This document shows, piece by piece, positions 55,380 to 64,000 of a DNA stretch of 64,000 bases. The position numbers were made by a program, and so were the translations under genes. The notes beneath the pieces were generated by a model that worked only from the letters and a program-made list of their open reading frames with translations, was not told the origin of the DNA and did no database searches. Position 1 is the stretch's first letter; every line of letters begins with the position of its first letter. Source of the stretch: Nitrospirota bacterium (GTDB lineage Bacteria > Nitrospirota > Nitrospiria > Nitrospirales > UBA8639); NCBI GenBank assembly GCA_003695915.1, contig RFGF01000015.1, positions 62,001 to 126,000 on the forward strand, read 5' to 3'.

Positions 55380-55856
55380 TTATTCCTCTTTTTTGATTTG
55401 CTCACGTAAATAGTGTTCGAGCCCCACTTGCTTGATAGTCTCTCGTTGCGTCTCGAGCCAGTCAATATGCTCTTCCTCGCTTTTGAGAATCTCTTCAAGC
55501 TTATGGCGCGTTGTAAAATCCCCCACATTGGCACAATGCGCAACAGCTTCGCGCAAGAGCGCGACATTCTCCAATTCTAATTTGAGATCAACGTCGAATT
55601 GCTCAGGGACGGTTTCCCCCACCGTGACCGTTCCCAATCGCTGCATATTGGGAATGCCTTCCAAGTAGAGAATGTGCTCGATAATTTCTTCGGCATGTTT
55701 CATTTCATCGATGGCATGCATCCGGACTTTGCGGTACAGGCGCTCATAGCCCCAATGCTGGCATAGCTCCGCATGCACAAAATATTGGTTAATGGCCGTC
55801 AATTCGTTGGTCAGGATTTTATTGAGAAAATCGATCACGCCTTCTTTCGCTTTCAT
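55380..55856 (-). CDS. bfr: Bacterioferritin (heme-binding type)
   Basis: A 158-residue bacterioferritin with all expected residues: E18 and Y25 (NELTAINQY), E51, M52 and H54 (IDEMKHAEEII), Glu in LKLELENVALL, and EEHIDWLE. Met52 is the heme ligand, so unlike its neighbour this subunit can bind heme at the dimer interface. The two proteins are clearly paralogous along their full length. AAGGAG lies ahead of the ATG. The 5' region contains a TTGACA-like hexamer but no convincing -10 box. Confidence 0.95.
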   Translation of the reverse strand: MKAKEGVIDFLNKILTNELTAINQYFVHAELCQHWGYERLYRKVRMHAIDEMKHAEEIIEHILYLEGIPNMQRLGTVTVGETVPEQFDVDLKLELENVALLREAVAHCANVGDFTTRHKLEEILKSEEEHIDWLETQRETIKQVGLEHYLREQIKKEE

Positions 55857-56883
55857 ACCGTTGCTCCTTTCTTCGCTGGATCGCTGAATGGCTACTCGAG
55901 GATCAATGCAGGCGGGGCACTCGAGGGGCTCACTGCTCGCATGGACGAGCAGCCGCAGTCGTTATGTTGACCCATAGACATTGCTTTTGTCAATAGAATT
56001 TCCTAGGAATAATTATCTAAAGTTGAAATTCATGTTCAATATCGATGAAATCGAGAGTTGCGCTCCTCCATCCATTGTTCAGGCATCTGTCATCCGGCGT
56101 AGAGACATGGTGATCGAAACGAACATTTGGTACACTGACACCGCAACGGCGCGGCACCGTGAAGAGAGCCACCAACTCGCTGTTTGTCGTCGCGCTCGCG
56201 TGCGAAAGAAGCCATGCTCTACAGCATGTGGATGATCCGCAATACATTTTGATCGTGATGGACACGTTGGTGTTCGTCATCACGGTCACGAACACCGTTA
56301 CGAGAGGCGTCAAACGAAGGCATGGGCAGCGTGTTCGCATGGCCGGTGGCACGTCCAGCATTCCGCCTCCACAAGCGTGCTCTCATCTGAACGAGACCGA
56401 GAAGGCGAGTCTGTTTACATCAAGGTGAGGACCACAACGAATGCGTTGTGATCGCTCGGATCATGGAGTCTTCCATGAAACGCCGGACCGGACTTGTACC
56501 GAACGAGTGAAATCAATTCCTTGGGCTTGCATCAAAAATCGCATACGCTCCATTGAGCGCGCAAGCAGAATCTTGTCCATTTCGTTGCGGTTCGCCTGAT
56601 GGTGAGGAAGCGTTTTTCCGAGGAGAACGAGTTGTTCTTCATCTCGACAAAAGAAAGAATGAATGGGTTTTTTCGCAACACCGTGACTGAATGCGACATG
56701 TTCTGCAGCCGCAGTCCCAGGATCGTGGAGTCTACCTCGGGTCTCAACGCTGAGCGACAATACGCGTGATCAAGCGAGAACCATTCAAGCGCGTCATGTG
56801 ATTGTCCTCGAAAGACTTCGGCACTCTGACCGGAATTCGCTCAAGTCTGTTCTATGTGCGCTGAACGTTTCATGAAGTGATGC
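55857..56883 (+). other. Intergenic region without recognisable genes
   Basis: About one kilobase between the bacterioferritin pair and the next exported protein gene. Short open frames on both strands lack ribosome-binding sites and any motif I can name. The leader of the bacterioferritin genes must be at its left edge. Confidence 0.5.
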
Positions 56884-57456
56884 ATGAAGACCCCGACGCA
56901 TTGTTGCCGCCTTGGCGCGTGTTTGGCCCTGGTCGCTCTTCTCTGGTGCTCACCAGTGACGCCGGCCCGATCGATCGCCTCTCAAGAGCATCTGCAGGTC
57001 CCCACGCTTGCCGGCTGGGCGATCATTCACGCCAGCCACCCCTCGCACGCCGATCGACGGATAGTATGGGCACCTTCCTGGAAACGAGGCGATCAGCCGC
57101 GGGAACGGCTTACTGTGCAATACCTTTCGAGCCTCCGTCGACAGAAGCCCAGCACCTTTGCCTTTGAATATGTCAGGAGTTACCAATATCTTTGCGAAGA
57201 CGTGTGGGCGCGGAATCTTCCACAATCCATGATCGACCATCGTCCGACTATGCGACTGTTCATCGCGACTCGGCGATGCCGCATGCAGCCCGATCATCAT
57301 GAACTGCTCCTCCTTATCCAAGGTCGGGCTGCCCTGTATGCGATCCATTATGCTTGGCCTCGTTCGTCAGGTCTCTCGCCCGAGCTTCACTTCGCTACGC
57401 ACGTGCTGAATAAGGTCCGCCTCTGCGGATCAGCGAACGCATCCTGTAAGGATTAG
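56884..57456 (+). CDS. Exported protein of unknown function
   Basis: A 190-residue protein with a signal peptide (CCRLGACLALVALLWCSPVTPARSIA). The mature part (AGWAIIHASHPSHADRRIVWAPSW...RERLTVQYLSS...FAFEYVRSYQYLCEDVWARNLPQSMIDHRPTMRLFIATRRCRMQPDHHELLLLIQGRAALYAIHYAW) looks like a folded alpha/beta domain with several Cys. I do not recognise the family. No strong ribosome-binding site is visible. Confidence 0.58.
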   Translation: MKTPTHCCRLGACLALVALLWCSPVTPARSIASQEHLQVPTLAGWAIIHASHPSHADRRIVWAPSWKRGDQPRERLTVQYLSSLRRQKPSTFAFEYVRSYQYLCEDVWARNLPQSMIDHRPTMRLFIATRRCRMQPDHHELLLLIQGRAALYAIHYAWPRSSGLSPELHFATHVLNKVRLCGSANASCKD

Positions 57457-58150
57457 CTTCTCCACTACTAGCCCCGATGCATCCGCGGTCAAGGACACCA
57501 CGGTCAACCAACGCCTTATTTCCGCTCTGCCCAGCGGAGAGAAAATTTGGTTTTACCGGTTTTCTTCTTCGATCGATCGATGACACCGTCGCATCCGTTA
57601 GCACCGGCTCGATACTCCCTCGTGACAACAGCCTCGTGGATCTCTGACCGATGACCTGCGCAACGCCTTCCAGCCAAGGCCAAGAATAATTCATGCGATG
57701 GTGTTGATTCGTCTCGAGATGCCTACTATCGTTCCGCAAGTTTCGGTTTTCAGTTCGCATCGTGGCCTGAGCGAACCACTGCTGGGTGTTGTGAATGTCG
57801 TGGAGTAGGCTCCGTCTGCTTCGAATAGTCCTGCCCTCCAGAGTCATCGTGGGCGTTAGCCCATGGCTCGCGGCTTGCTGCCGGGTACAGGCCAAAATCG
57901 AACCGGTCTCACTGACTCTCTTGGTCACCTGTCAAAAACCTCGGCGTGACGCCGCGCAGAATTTTCTCAAAAGGAGCCAGTGGCAGCTTGGCGTCGAATT
58001 TATCATGGCAGTCAGCCGAGGCAGCGATGTACGATCTTAGGGAAAGAGATGAGAAAACCAGGCAGCGGCTTCTCTCATGAGCGTCCGCAGCGATCCTCGG
58101 CTACCGTGAGAGATCCACAAATCGAAATCCATTCAGGATGGTACCTCGAC
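57457..58150 (+). other. Intergenic region without recognisable genes
   Basis: Nearly 700 bases with no supported gene on either strand. A minus-strand open frame here runs into the preceding exported-protein gene and has no family character. Confidence 0.4.
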
Positions 58151-58312
58151 ATGCCTAAGCTCATTTTTCTCGGCAGCATCCTGACAGGTTCCGGCGTTAT
58201 CCTGCTCCTCAGCCTTCCATACCTTGGATTCGGTCGATGGGTCGTTCGGTTCAATCGTCTCGTGTTAGTGATCCTCATCGCTCTTTGCGTTGCTTATGGC
58301 ATGCATCTATGA
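58151..58312 (+). CDS. Small membrane protein
   Basis: A 53-residue product, MPKLIFLGSILTGSGVILLLSLPYLGFGRWVVRFNRLVLVILIALCVAYGMHL, with two transmembrane helices and a basic loop between them. No clear ribosome-binding site; judged by hydrophobic pattern only. Function unknown. Confidence 0.45.
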   Translation: MPKLIFLGSILTGSGVILLLSLPYLGFGRWVVRFNRLVLVILIALCVAYGMHL

Positions 58313-58865
58313 ACCATCTGCACCGGTGAGTTGGTCTCTTCCCCTCGGATGACGACACAATGGACGAACTATCCTCTCGTATGTCGATCGGGCCTCGCTC
58401 GATCCCGACGCTTTCGCGATCACCTATGTTGCCTCGAAGAGAAGCGCCAATCGAACCCATCGATTCAGCATGAAGCAGTTCGTGGCGCATGCAGGCGAAC
58501 AGAATCCAGCCGTTTTTCCGACGGCGAAAAGATCCATGAGCCTAAATCGAGCAGTCCTCGCCTGACGGCTCAGAAGGCCGTTACCTGTCGCGGCCCGCGT
58601 TTGTGCAGCCAGCAACGGTTCTGTTTGAAAGACGGAATGCCTGGCGTGATGGTGACGATCAGCAAGCCATGTCTGCTGAATGAACAGCAATGCTTCGTGG
58701 AATTGCTGGAAAGGTGAAACGGACGCGTCGTCGATTCGGAGAGCGCGAGATGCGTTGGAAGTCCGAAAACGCCTGTAGACAGGGGTCGACCGTTTAAGCT
58801 GAAAGCTTACATGTCCGAGTGAAAGAAAATAATATCAGCTTACAGCGCAAAAGAACGGCGCTTGG

Positions 58866-59105
58866 ATGTTCATCGACTCGATTCTTGGTTTTCAACAACA
58901 CGTGTTCTTGGGAATCGGCCTGCTTTTGGGATGGCGAATTCTCCGCAGTTGGATGACAACTCGACGGGAAAACCGGGATAATCTCCGTCTTCTCCATCAA
59001 GCTCTTTATCGAATCGAGATGACCCACACGAAATCGGGCCAGCCGCGAGAGACCACTTCCCTCACTGAATGGTCTCGCTCCGCTCAGCGCATCCATCACA
59101 CCTGA
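58866..59105 (+). CDS. Small membrane-anchored protein
   Basis: A 79-residue product beginning MFIDSILGFQQHVFLGIGLLLGWRIL, one hydrophobic helix, then a basic and helical tail (TTRRENRDNLRLLHQALYRIEMTH). No family and no strong ribosome-binding site. The 550 bases before it hold nothing recognisable. Confidence 0.4.
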   Translation: MFIDSILGFQQHVFLGIGLLLGWRILRSWMTTRRENRDNLRLLHQALYRIEMTHTKSGQPRETTSLTEWSRSAQRIHHT

Positions 59106-59172
59106 ACATGCACCACCGATCGCACGAATGACCATCTCGACATTCGTCGCGATCGGTCATCAAGAGGAGAGC

Positions 59173-60198
59173 CTATCGGCCATTCGAAGAAGCCGTGCGA
59201 TTCCAAAAGGATGGCCATATAACCGATAAAGGACGGGGTGAATCGTTCTGGGTCTCCAAGGCCGGGACAAACCGATACAGTCGCTCATACCGGGCATCGA
59301 ACAACAACAACGCCCCATCGTGGTCAAAGGCAATATCGATAATCAACGGCGGCCGTCCGTTCGGTGCATCCTGAGCGAGGGTTTTCAGAATATCATAATA
59401 TGTCATGCGGTCATCATCGGTAAAAAATGCTTTGTCGTCTCCCGGATCGATACCGATCAAGACCGGCCCTCGATGCTGGGCCCGCCCCTCTGCATCCTGA
59501 AAAACGAATCTCCGGCTGACCAGAAACAGATGCCCTGCAGCATTGAATGCGATCCCCATGGGACGTTCGCCGAATCGAGCGCGCGGAAGGTTGACGAGCC
59601 TGAATGAAAACTGCTGACTCGCGAGATCGCCATCTTGAGGGTCAAAAACGGCAAGCTGATTTTTCATCGGGACGGGGAAATACAAGATGCCCGAGGGGCC
59701 TAGGGCGGCAGGACTAGGTTCGGGGGTTCCTACGGTCTCGAGCGATCCAAATGGCCATTGCACGGTGTCTTCTCGATCATTGCCATTAAAAAACATGCCA
59801 TCCACAGCATCCCGCAGGATTGCACTCGGCCATTTGGCGGCAAACATCAGTAACCGGCCATCGGGCAAAAAAATCGCTCCGCTTCTCGTGGATCCAAATC
59901 GTGAGGACAAGACATCATTGCCGTTACAAAAGATCCCATCTACCGGATCGAGCACTTGAACTTGTCCTGGTGCAAAAGAATCTCCTCGAACATGGATGAA
60001 AGGCTCGAATAACCACAATTTCCCGTCTGGTCCGATCTCGATTGAGGGGATCCCTTGTCCCACATTATTCGGTTCGTGATCAGTAAAGCGACACACGCCT
60101 CCCAAGACAAAACCCGAGGGAAGTTCTTCGGTGTGCCCCCACGGACTGCCCACGCTCACCAGCACGATCATCACCAAGCCCGAGAATAACCAGCGCAT
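59173..60198 (-). CDS. Exported beta-propeller-like protein with repeated NGND loops
   Basis: A 341-residue exported protein. The start at 60198 has AAGGAGT nine bases upstream and a signal peptide (WLFSGLVMIVLVSVGSPWGHT). The mature part alternates strands with IEIGPDGKLWLFEP, IFLPDGRLLMFAAKW, LGPSGILYFPVP, IAFNAAGHLFLVSR and IAFDHDGALLLFDARYERLYRF, a six-blade NHL/YncE-like propeller. Two loops read DPVDGIFCNGND and DAVDGMFFNGND, which look like Ca2+-binding loops. Function unknown. Confidence 0.72.
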   Translation of the reverse strand: MRWLFSGLVMIVLVSVGSPWGHTEELPSGFVLGGVCRFTDHEPNNVGQGIPSIEIGPDGKLWLFEPFIHVRGDSFAPGQVQVLDPVDGIFCNGNDVLSSRFGSTRSGAIFLPDGRLLMFAAKWPSAILRDAVDGMFFNGNDREDTVQWPFGSLETVGTPEPSPAALGPSGILYFPVPMKNQLAVFDPQDGDLASQQFSFRLVNLPRARFGERPMGIAFNAAGHLFLVSRRFVFQDAEGRAQHRGPVLIGIDPGDDKAFFTDDDRMTYYDILKTLAQDAPNGRPPLIIDIAFDHDGALLLFDARYERLYRFVPALETQNDSPRPLSVIWPSFWNRTASSNGR

Positions 60199-60418
60199 CG
60201 CTCTCGACTCCTTTTGGTTGGAGGTGAAAAAATCGTTCTTGAATCTCATGATTCCCCAGAAAGAAATCTCTTATCTTGAGACCTCCAAGATGAAGGTTTC
60301 TCTGTGTTCAATTGGGTGAAGGCTCTCATGCTCAGAGCAGCGAGCTCGCCTCGCCGGCCTCATCCACACGTGCCCTTCAGCTCGTTCGCCATTGCCTGAC
60401 CGTTGCTGCATACGTGAC

Positions 60419-61231
60419 TTATGGGTTATGGGACGCCGATTCGGCTGGCGGGACGGGCCACGACTCTCTCTCGGATTCCTCTCGAATGGCAGAGAGCATG
60501 GCTTCCGTGAGGCCATATTTCACCATGATTTCGTGTCGATAGACCTCGCGTCGAATATTCCGAATCCTGTTCCAATCTTGTTCTGCCGGATGATCATGGG
60601 CCGTACGGGATAGCAATTCATGCTGTTCCACCCATCCATATCCGAGATAAGTATGTTCCGCCGTCCATGCAATAACCCCATACCACACCGTCCCCGCGCG
60701 CTGAACGATATCCTCCACCTCGACGAGCGTTCCGGCCTCTACGATGCGTGCCCCTGCCTCTGTCGCCTTACGGTATCGATTCCCATAGGCGGGCCGAAGC
60801 ATGAGTCGATCGTTCAGCAGGATTTCAGCTCCGACCCTCAACAGCGGAGTGCTGTCTTGTTCAACGGAGCGTCGGGCTTTGGCCCGGCGCTCTGCCCGCA
60901 CCAATTCCTCCCAAATAATTCTACGCAACGTCGGAGAAAGGACAACTGAAGACCCAGCATCCGTGCGCTGATCGGCTCTAGAAGCGGCCCGATCATGTGG
61001 CGTTGAAGCAGGAGGTTGCCAGGCGGACGTCCTCGCCTGAGGACGGTTTGAAAAATCGGCATGACTCTCGTCACGAGGTCTATTCGTCGACGGTTCGACC
61101 TGATTCGTGGGAGACTCTTGCGACATCCACCAATTCATCATCATCAACAGAATGGTTCCGAACAGGAGATAGACCAACGCGCCGATGAGATAGCTTCGCC
61201 AGAAAGGAACGCGATGAGGGTTTGACTGCAT
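60419..61231 (-). CDS. Membrane-anchored protein with SH3-like domain
   Basis: A 270-residue protein with one N-terminal helix (YLIGALVYLLFGTILLMMMNWWM), a long polar linker (residues ~38-105) and a C-terminal domain LMLRPAYGNRYRKATEAGARIVEAGTLVEVEDIVQRAGTVWYGVIAWTAEHTYLGYGWVEQHELL, which resembles a bacterial SH3 fold. The last 40 residues are charged helix. Family unknown to me. Probably faces the periplasm. Confidence 0.6.
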   Translation of the reverse strand: MQSNPHRVPFWRSYLIGALVYLLFGTILLMMMNWWMSQESPTNQVEPSTNRPRDESHADFSNRPQARTSAWQPPASTPHDRAASRADQRTDAGSSVVLSPTLRRIIWEELVRAERRAKARRSVEQDSTPLLRVGAEILLNDRLMLRPAYGNRYRKATEAGARIVEAGTLVEVEDIVQRAGTVWYGVIAWTAEHTYLGYGWVEQHELLSRTAHDHPAEQDWNRIRNIRREVYRHEIMVKYGLTEAMLSAIREESERESWPVPPAESASHNP

Positions 61232-61393
61232 CCTCGACCCGAGATTCGTTCAACCAATACACGATGCGGCTATTTCCGATTGGTCGAGCGATCATAAGAG
61301 CGAGCAGCTTACCGACGTGCCGCACGAACAACCATGTTCATGAGCAGCATAAAAAGGTGCATCCGGACAGATCGCAGAACATTGTCACAAGAT

Positions 61394-61822
61394 CTACTGC
61401 TCACGAGACCGCCGATTCCCATTGTAGCCGTGCCGATGTCGTCCCCAGATATCTTTGACGACCTTTTTGAATGCCGTGATTTTGCCGGAGGGAGCACCGG
61501 CTTGCTCTAAACGAATGATCATCAAGGCATGAGGAACGGGGATATCGGCATGTTCAGGGTTGTCGTAAAAGGCTGACAGAAGTTTTCGCATCTCGCCCAA
61601 AGTCGTTCGAGGCAAATCGCGTTTATAGTCCGCTCGCTCTTCGGCCAAGAAGGCCCCATCATAGAGACCTTTCAGGTACCACAATTGATCGGCTTCGTTC
61701 ATCGCCTGCCAGTCCTTTTTGTTCGTCAAACGGGCATCGCTTCCGGCCTGGACGACGCACACGCTGAGCAACCAAACCCCCAAGCAGACGATCACACATT
61801 TGATTACAGTCCTCCTCATCAT
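61394..61822 (-). CDS. Exported protein of unknown function
   Basis: A 142-residue protein starting MMRRTVIKCVIVCLGVWLLSVCVVQAGSDAR, with a signal peptide. The mature part (WQAMNEADQLWYLKGLYDGAFLAEERADYKRDLPRTTLGEMRKLLSAFYDNPEHADIPVPHALMIIRLEQAGA) is helical, with the W..M....LWYLKG.YDG pattern seen in a family of small secreted proteins of unknown role. GGGAG lies five bases before the ATG at 61822. Confidence 0.65.
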   Translation of the reverse strand: MMRRTVIKCVIVCLGVWLLSVCVVQAGSDARLTNKKDWQAMNEADQLWYLKGLYDGAFLAEERADYKRDLPRTTLGEMRKLLSAFYDNPEHADIPVPHALMIIRLEQAGAPSGKITAFKKVVKDIWGRHRHGYNGNRRSREQ

Positions 61823-62021
61823 CGAACTCCCTTCCTCGCATCCTATCGATTCGATTGCTGATAAGCAGGCTCCGATGCATAACAAATCCTGTGAGGGATG
61901 GCCATGTTCATCTTATGGAACACAATATGTTTTTTCGATGGTTCGGTCCCGTTTCCTGTTTCCAACCACGCTGCAAACATCCCATTCCGGTCCAAGATCA
62001 TGGTTTACTGATATTGCAAAT

Positions 62022-62040
62022 GATAATGATAGACGATATC
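62022..62040. promoter_or_regulatory. Weak Fur-box-like site
   Basis: GATAATGATAGACGATATC matches the Fur consensus at 15 of 19 positions, with a perfect left half. It lies between a divergent pair: the exported-protein gene at 61394-61822 (200 bases away) and the cupredoxin gene at 62459 (about 420 bases away). The distance makes its target uncertain. Confidence 0.4.
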
Positions 62041-62458
62041 GATAATATCCCGCTTCTTTGAAGCGAACAAGCGGAAAGATTCTCAGACGGTATACGACGA
62101 CATCTGTGAAGAGCCGATTGAAATTCGGAACAGGCTAACAAAGACTTTATGCGCTCCTCGGCTTGGGACTTGTCGAAACTTGGACTTCATTTCGCAGACG
62201 AGGTTCTAACATGTTGTAGCGAGGCGCAACCAGAACGAGAAGAAACCGGAGGTGTTGTCATCCCCGCGCTAGCGAGAATCCGGTTATGCGAAACCTTCTG
62301 GATACCTGACCAGAACCGCGGGCACGGCTCCGCGTCAAGAGCACCGCCTCGACAATGCCAGCTCCTGACGGATTCCGAGACGATGGGTCAGCCGAAACCT
62401 CAGAATCGAAGTGTTGGCAGTTTTTATATATGAACGAAAAATGAAAGGAGACATCATT

Positions 62459-62953
62459 ATGTGCAATGGAACAAGGAAATCACATCGAACTGTGTTCGGT
62501 ATAACCCTCGCTACCCTGTGTTTCGTATTCATCACGTTCGGCGGCCTTGGTCAAACTCTGGCGCAGGATCATCCTCGCGAGAAACATCCGCACAAGGTGC
62601 GCGTTGAGCTCCGGGAATTCAGCGTGTCGCCACACCGAACGACAGTCAAAGCAGGTTGGATTACATTCAAGGCCTTGAACACAGGGCAGCGAAACCATGA
62701 ATTGGTGATTATTCGAACCGACCTCGAGGCGGTCAATTTACCACGTGTTGTAGAGCCCAATGACGAGGAAGACGGCTCTTCCGTCAGAGTCCCGGAAGAT
62801 GCAGTCGAAATCGTCGATGAAATCGAGGCCTTCCCGCCAGGTTCCCACGAACGCAAGCAATTCCTGCTTCCGGCTGGCCATTACGCGCTCATCTGCAACC
62901 TGCCGGATCATTACATGATGGGCATGCACGCGGATTTTGAGGTCGTGCCATAA
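62459..62953 (+). CDS. Exported cupredoxin (type I copper protein)
   Basis: A 164-residue exported protein with AAAGGAG eight bases before the ATG at 62459 and a signal peptide (ITLATLCFVFITFGGLGQTLAQ). The mature part VELREFSVSPHRTTVKAGWITFKALNTGQRNHELVII supplies the first His ligand (RNHEL), and GHYALICNLPDHYMMGMHADFEV the Cys, second His and Met of a plastocyanin-type site. Likely a periplasmic copper or electron-transfer protein. The acidic insertion (EPNDEEDGSSVRVPED) between is unusual. Confidence 0.83.
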   Translation: MCNGTRKSHRTVFGITLATLCFVFITFGGLGQTLAQDHPREKHPHKVRVELREFSVSPHRTTVKAGWITFKALNTGQRNHELVIIRTDLEAVNLPRVVEPNDEEDGSSVRVPEDAVEIVDEIEAFPPGSHERKQFLLPAGHYALICNLPDHYMMGMHADFEVVP

Positions 62954-62968
62954 AAGGCGAGTTACATC

Positions 62969-62996
62969 GGGGGCATTGTTTCACGACAATGGCCCC
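62969..62996 (+). terminator. Stem-loop after the cupredoxin gene
   Basis: An 11-bp stem with one mismatch (GGGGGCATTGT / ACAATGGCCCC) and a six-base loop begins 16 bases after the cupredoxin stop. There is no T-run after it, so it may be a processing or partial termination structure rather than a classic intrinsic terminator. Confidence 0.4.
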
Positions 62997-63279
62997 TCAA
63001 TCCAGCCCAACTTCAACTTCGCCTAGAATCTATCGATTTGAGCGATCAATCATACAACACATGCGCGTCCTCCCCTTTACGAATATCCACTTTCTGCTGA
63101 GTTCTCTCCTCCTCCATGCACTCGTGATAAAAGCCCATATGGATCGACCCAGGGAACATTCATCGATCTGGATTAGCGATGACCGGCGCTTCTGTCACTG
63201 ATACTCAGTAGACTTGTGGCACTCAAACATCAGGTCTGATTTGACATTTTTGTGTGAAATCAAGAGAGGGCGCAGCTCA

Positions 63280-63594
63280 ATGAGCCATGAAAATTTTCAA
63301 CAAAGTACTGAACCTGGCATCGAAGCCAAAACCGCGGATCTCACTGTCCATCCCATGATTGATCTCCTTTCCACCTTCTACCAAATCCCCGGTGAACCAA
63401 CCGATCCGGTAAGAGCGACAGCGTGCTTTTTTGCTTTCTCAGAAGTCCTGAGAGCCATTCAGCTTCGATCGCGAAAAGAAAGATTCTTCGTTTGGAGTCT
63501 GATGCTGCTCCAAGAAAGGTCGTATAGCATCACAGAGAAGCCAAATCGAAAGTATTCCAACTACGGAGGTGCGGTCGTTACAGTGACCATGTGA
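63280..63594 (+). CDS. Hypothetical protein
   Basis: A possible 104-residue product from the ATG at 63280 (GAGGG nine bases upstream): DLTVHPMIDLLSTFYQIPGEPTDPVRATACFFAFSEVLRAIQLRSRKERFFVWSLMLL and a basic end. The central helical stretch is plausible; the end overlaps the convergent ASPIC/UnbV gene by 34 bases. No family recognised. Confidence 0.35.
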   Translation: MSHENFQQSTEPGIEAKTADLTVHPMIDLLSTFYQIPGEPTDPVRATACFFAFSEVLRAIQLRSRKERFFVWSLMLLQERSYSITEKPNRKYSNYGGAVVTVTM

Positions 63595-63998
63595 TCCGGC
63601 GAGGATAATGTCTTGACGGCTCGTCCCCCGCACAGATCGCGGGTCTCTATCACGATGGGCCCATTTTCTGTACCCAATCCCACATGAGCGACCAGCGTAT
63701 CCTGAGTCCCTGTCCCTTTTCCTGCCATTACAGTCCGCTGGTATGTCGCCTGGCCGGTGTTCACGATCACTGTGGCCCCGACACCCAAACGCTGACAGTG
63801 CTGGCTGTGAACCTGAACTGCCACCCAATGATGGGCGGTCCCGTCATTTTGAAACAATCGGACGCCATCCTGACTAGCGACGAAGATGTCCAGATCGCCA
63901 TCCCGGTCGTAATCAGCCATGGCGGTCCCCCATCCATTTTCCACGCGGGTCCCGCTCAACCACGTCACGTCGCGAAAGTGCCCTTGTCCGTCGTTCAG
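63561..63998 (-). CDS. VCBS/FG-GAP and ASPIC/UnbV domain protein (C-terminal part)
   Basis: Only the last ~145 residues are in the window; the gene runs off the right edge. They contain an FG-GAP/VCBS repeat, GWGTAMADYDRDGDLDIFVASQDGVRLFQNDG, with the Asp-rich Ca2+-binding DYDRDGDLD, and then an ASPIC/UnbV domain, HWVAVQVHSQHCQRLGVGATVIVNTGQATYQRTVMAGKGTGTQDTLVAHVGLG. Such proteins are usually exported integrin-like beta-propellers. It ends at the TGA-side boundary near 63561 and is convergent with the small hypothetical gene. Confidence 0.9.
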   Translation of the reverse strand: MNDGQGHFRDVTWLSGTRVENGWGTAMADYDRDGDLDIFVASQDGVRLFQNDGTAHHWVAVQVHSQHCQRLGVGATVIVNTGQATYQRTVMAGKGTGTQDTLVAHVGLGTENGPIVIETRDLCGGRAVKTLSSPDHMVTVTTAPP

Positions 63999-64000
63999 AT

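Noticed and set aside
57395-57928. A 177-residue minus-strand open frame
   Set aside because: It overlaps the end of the exported-protein gene, lacks a ribosome-binding site, and its sequence has no domain-like pattern.
1-64000. CRISPR array, prophage or rRNA operon
   Set aside because: No regularly spaced repeats, no phage structural genes and no rRNA sequence were seen in the window.

Overview
The window looks like a chromosomal segment of a Nitrospirota bacterium, most likely Nitrospira. This is an inference from gene content (two DUF507 proteins, TatC, KdsC, NrdR, many Sec-exported orphan proteins, paired bacterioferritins, a cyanase remnant) and moderate GC; no rRNA is present to prove it. 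It is Gram-negative in style, with KDO and GDP-mannose genes, lipoproteins and a Wzi-type outer-membrane protein.

Region 1 (1-9.6 kb, minus strand) is metabolic: a truncated purL, cysE, ispF, ispD, a membrane PIN-TRAM protein, fbp, a phosphomannomutase/phosphoglucomutase, a bifunctional manC, kdsC and a VanZ-like protein. Region 2 (9.8-15 kb) holds a lipoprotein, a DUF3386 and a DUF5069 gene, then an IS200/IS605 element. The element sits inside a second lipoprotein gene. Joining the sequences on either side restores the reading frame, which fixes its ends to the base (13227-14946). Region 3 (15-19.3 kb) is a five-gene minus-strand cluster, rplI-glyA-nrdR-histidine kinase-response regulator, behind a good sigma70-type promoter. 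The kinase has a Rossmann-type nucleotide-binding domain where a sensor would be expected.

Region 4 (19.5-30.5 kb) holds an exported protein coupled to a degenerate SF1-helicase-like coiled-coil protein, a Wzi-like protein, tRNA-Phe, a triple-repeat exported protein, a lytic transglycosylase, an RDD protein, a cyclophilin, a beta-propeller and tatC. Region 5 (30.5-43.8 kb) is mostly housekeeping: DUF465, rimI, tsaB, radA, two DUF507 genes, a cyclophilin-like protein, a DEDD exonuclease, a PP2C phosphatase, two putative Fe(II) oxygenases, a MITE-like element, recN and trxA.

Region 6 (43.9-47.7 kb) is a gene graveyard. It contains a tRNA-Ser 5'-half, a cyanase pseudogene with three in-frame stops and a lost active site, a shattered HNH endonuclease gene and an IS3-family transposase remnant. 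Region 7 (47.8-56 kb) is metal- and redox-themed: an exported three-module CbiX-like protein, two thioredoxin-fold proteins without catalytic cysteines (one behind a Fur-box-like site), a ZIP transporter, a hybrid histidine kinase, and two bacterioferritins of which only one keeps the heme-ligand Met. Region 8 (56-64 kb) is sparse, with small exported or membrane proteins, a second Fur-like site, an exported cupredoxin, and a VCBS/ASPIC-UnbV protein cut by the window end.

The best leads are the Rossmann-domain histidine kinase, the pseudo-helicase pair, the exported CbiX array, and the exactly reconstructed IS605-type insertion, whose TnpA has an HUQ motif and whose TnpB has an altered RuvC-II motif.
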